Positions 63,224 through 64,000 of a DNA stretch of 64,000 bases are shown piece after piece. The position numbers and the translations under genes are program-made. The stretch comes from Lentzea albidocapillata (GTDB taxonomy: Bacteria > Actinomycetota > Actinomycetes > Mycobacteriales > Pseudonocardiaceae): positions 1 through 64,000 of the forward strand of contig NZ_JOEA01000028.1 of assembly GCF_000719115.1 (NCBI RefSeq), given 5' to 3'. Every line of letters starts with the position of its first letter. The stretch's first letter is position 1. Below the pieces are notes generated by a model. The model had not been told where the DNA came from. It ran no database searches and was given only the letters and a program-made list of their open reading frames with translations.

Positions 63224-64000
63224 GTGGCGACAAGGAAGCACGGTGAGCAGCCTCTATCGAGGCTGCGAGCAGTCCGTGACACGCTCGGATACACGCAGGC
63301 GCAGGTGGTCAGGTTCTTCCTGACACGCGGTCAGCAGCTCGGCGGCGCTCAGGCAACGGAGCAATCGTTGCTCATCATGATGTCGCGCTGGGAGAACAGC
63401 CACGTAGAGGTGACCGATCCCGCCTATCAACGGCTGTTCCGGGAGTTCTACGGGCGAACCAACGAAGAGCTAGGGTTCCCGCCCGAAATCGAGAACCAGA
63501 GCGCTGAAGAGCTACGCGAACGGCTGATCATCGCGCGCAGCATCGATCCCGCGACTCTCGACATGTTCCAGCGACAGGTCAACGACCTGCGAAGGTCAGA
63601 CCACAAGTTCGGCGCCGTCGTGGTCCTGGACCAACTGAACGGCCTCGTCCGCCAGATCGAGGACTACCGCACGTTCAGCGTGAGCACACGTCACCGCGAA
63701 CGCCTCGCCGCAATCCTCACGGACGCACGAACACTCGCCGGCTGGACAGCCCTCGACAGGGGTTCGCAGCTTCAGTCGTGGCAGTACCACGAGGACGCGA
63801 AGGTCTCTGCGCGCGAAGCCGATTCGCCGCACCTCCTAGCGCACGCGGCCGCACAGCAAGCGGTGATCCTGCTCGACATCGGGCAGCCAGCCGAAGCCGT
63901 CGAACTGCTGGAGTACGCGCGGTACGTCGCGGAGAACCGCGCACCGTCGCTGCTGCAATCCTGGCTCGCGGCGGCACACGGCGAAGGGCTCGCCGCAGAT
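63224..64000 (+). CDS. HTH-TPR regulator, continues beyond the window
   Basis: Open frame of 259 codons without a stop up to the window end. It begins at GTG after GGGGGG. The N-terminal part has a helix-turn-helix (GYTQAQVVRFF ... MMSRWENSHV), and the rest is alpha-helical with the TPR-like LLDIGQPAEAVELLEYA. It matches the 54.9-56.0 kb protein in architecture and in local sequence (LLDIG...V.L). It is probably a paralogue. Confidence 0.8.
   Translation, partial: MATRKHGEQPLSRLRAVRDTLGYTQAQVVRFFLTRGQQLGGAQATEQSLLIMMSRWENSHVEVTDPAYQRLFREFYGRTNEELGFPPEIENQSAEELRERLIIARSIDPATLDMFQRQVNDLRRSDHKFGAVVVLDQLNGLVRQIEDYRTFSVSTRHRERLAAILTDARTLAGWTALDRGSQLQSWQYHEDAKVSAREADSPHLLAHAAAQQAVILLDIGQPAEAVELLEYARYVAENRAPSLLQSWLAAAHGEGLAAD

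Larger units (their letters stand above)
53146..64000. mobile_element. Integrative and conjugative element (AICE type), left part
   Basis: The element starts at the 3' half of tRNA-Arg(CCT) and runs past the window end. It shows integrase, regulators, FtsK/Tra-type translocase, Spd-like membrane proteins, WhiB and excisionase, an order seen in Streptomyces-type elements that move double-stranded DNA. GC content of the first 5 kb is lower than in the flanking chromosome. No rep/primase gene or attR is seen up to 64000. Confidence 0.85.

Overview
The window is a high-GC actinobacterial chromosome segment, most likely from a Pseudonocardiales bacterium (Lentzea/Saccharothrix/Amycolatopsis-like). 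The evidence is mycobacterium-like gene order with high-GC codon use: an RpfB-type muralidase with TatD and MetG, a locus matching the Rv0981-Rv0996 neighbourhood (MscL, SAF protein, FmdB-type zinc ribbon, 5-formyl-THF cyclo-ligase, GalU, Glp, RimJ, GlpR), Pmt next to RsmI, and zinc-free ribosomal protein paralogues.

Layout. 1-4.75 kb: rpfB, tatD and metG on the minus strand. 4.8-7.1 kb: a PadR-controlled two-gene ABC exporter with two palindromic operators. 7.1-15.5 kb: rsmI, pmt, an ECF sigma/anti-sigma pair, secreted proteins, a membrane Ser/Thr kinase, a cupin and a lipoprotein. 15.6-23.8 kb: tRNA-Ala(CGC), the cell-division pair glp/glpR with rimJ between them, galU, folate cyclo-ligase, fmdB-type, SAF, mscL, a MoaB-type protein and a two-component system. 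23.8-25.3 kb: a solitary TnpB (RNA-guided nuclease family) gene with an SOS-box-like site just upstream. 25.4-34.3 kb: a PepD/HtrA-type protease, then a galactoside utilisation cluster (galT, DeoR regulator and GH42 beta-galactosidase, divergent from a sugar ABC importer). 34.4-37.3 kb: mprA-mprB-lepB on the minus strand. 37.4-43.4 kb: a TRIC channel, a nucleotidyltransferase, an Eis-family acetyltransferase, a 3-hydroxyacyl-CoA dehydrogenase, an EthD protein and a histidine phosphatase. 42.1-44.4 kb: a probable Zur-regulated zinc-starvation locus with six zinc-free ribosomal proteins (L32, L31, L28, L33, S14, S18) and a COG0523-like protein that has lost its P-loop. 44.4-53 kb: a small membrane protein, BluB, a TPR-GGDEF cyclase, an orphan NarL regulator, a penicillin acylase with a discoidin domain, an FkbM methyltransferase and a hypothetical protein.

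From 53.1 kb to the window end lies the left part of an integrative and conjugative element (AICE type) inserted at tRNA-Arg(CCT). It carries a tyrosine integrase fused to a GntR-type DNA-binding domain, several HTH regulators, an FtsK/Tra-type translocase, two membrane (Spd-like) proteins, a WhiB protein and an excisionase. No replication gene or right attachment site is visible before the window ends. Immediately behind the tra stop codon is a 126-bp cluster of six copies of the 9-mer GTGACGGGT, the best candidate for the clt transfer locus. The two divergent regulatory regions of the element share a 14-bp operator-like motif (consensus CGCTRACRTCGGCG), suggesting that one regulator coordinates both. 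These two cis-acting systems, with the Int-GntR fusion, are the least ordinary parts of the window.
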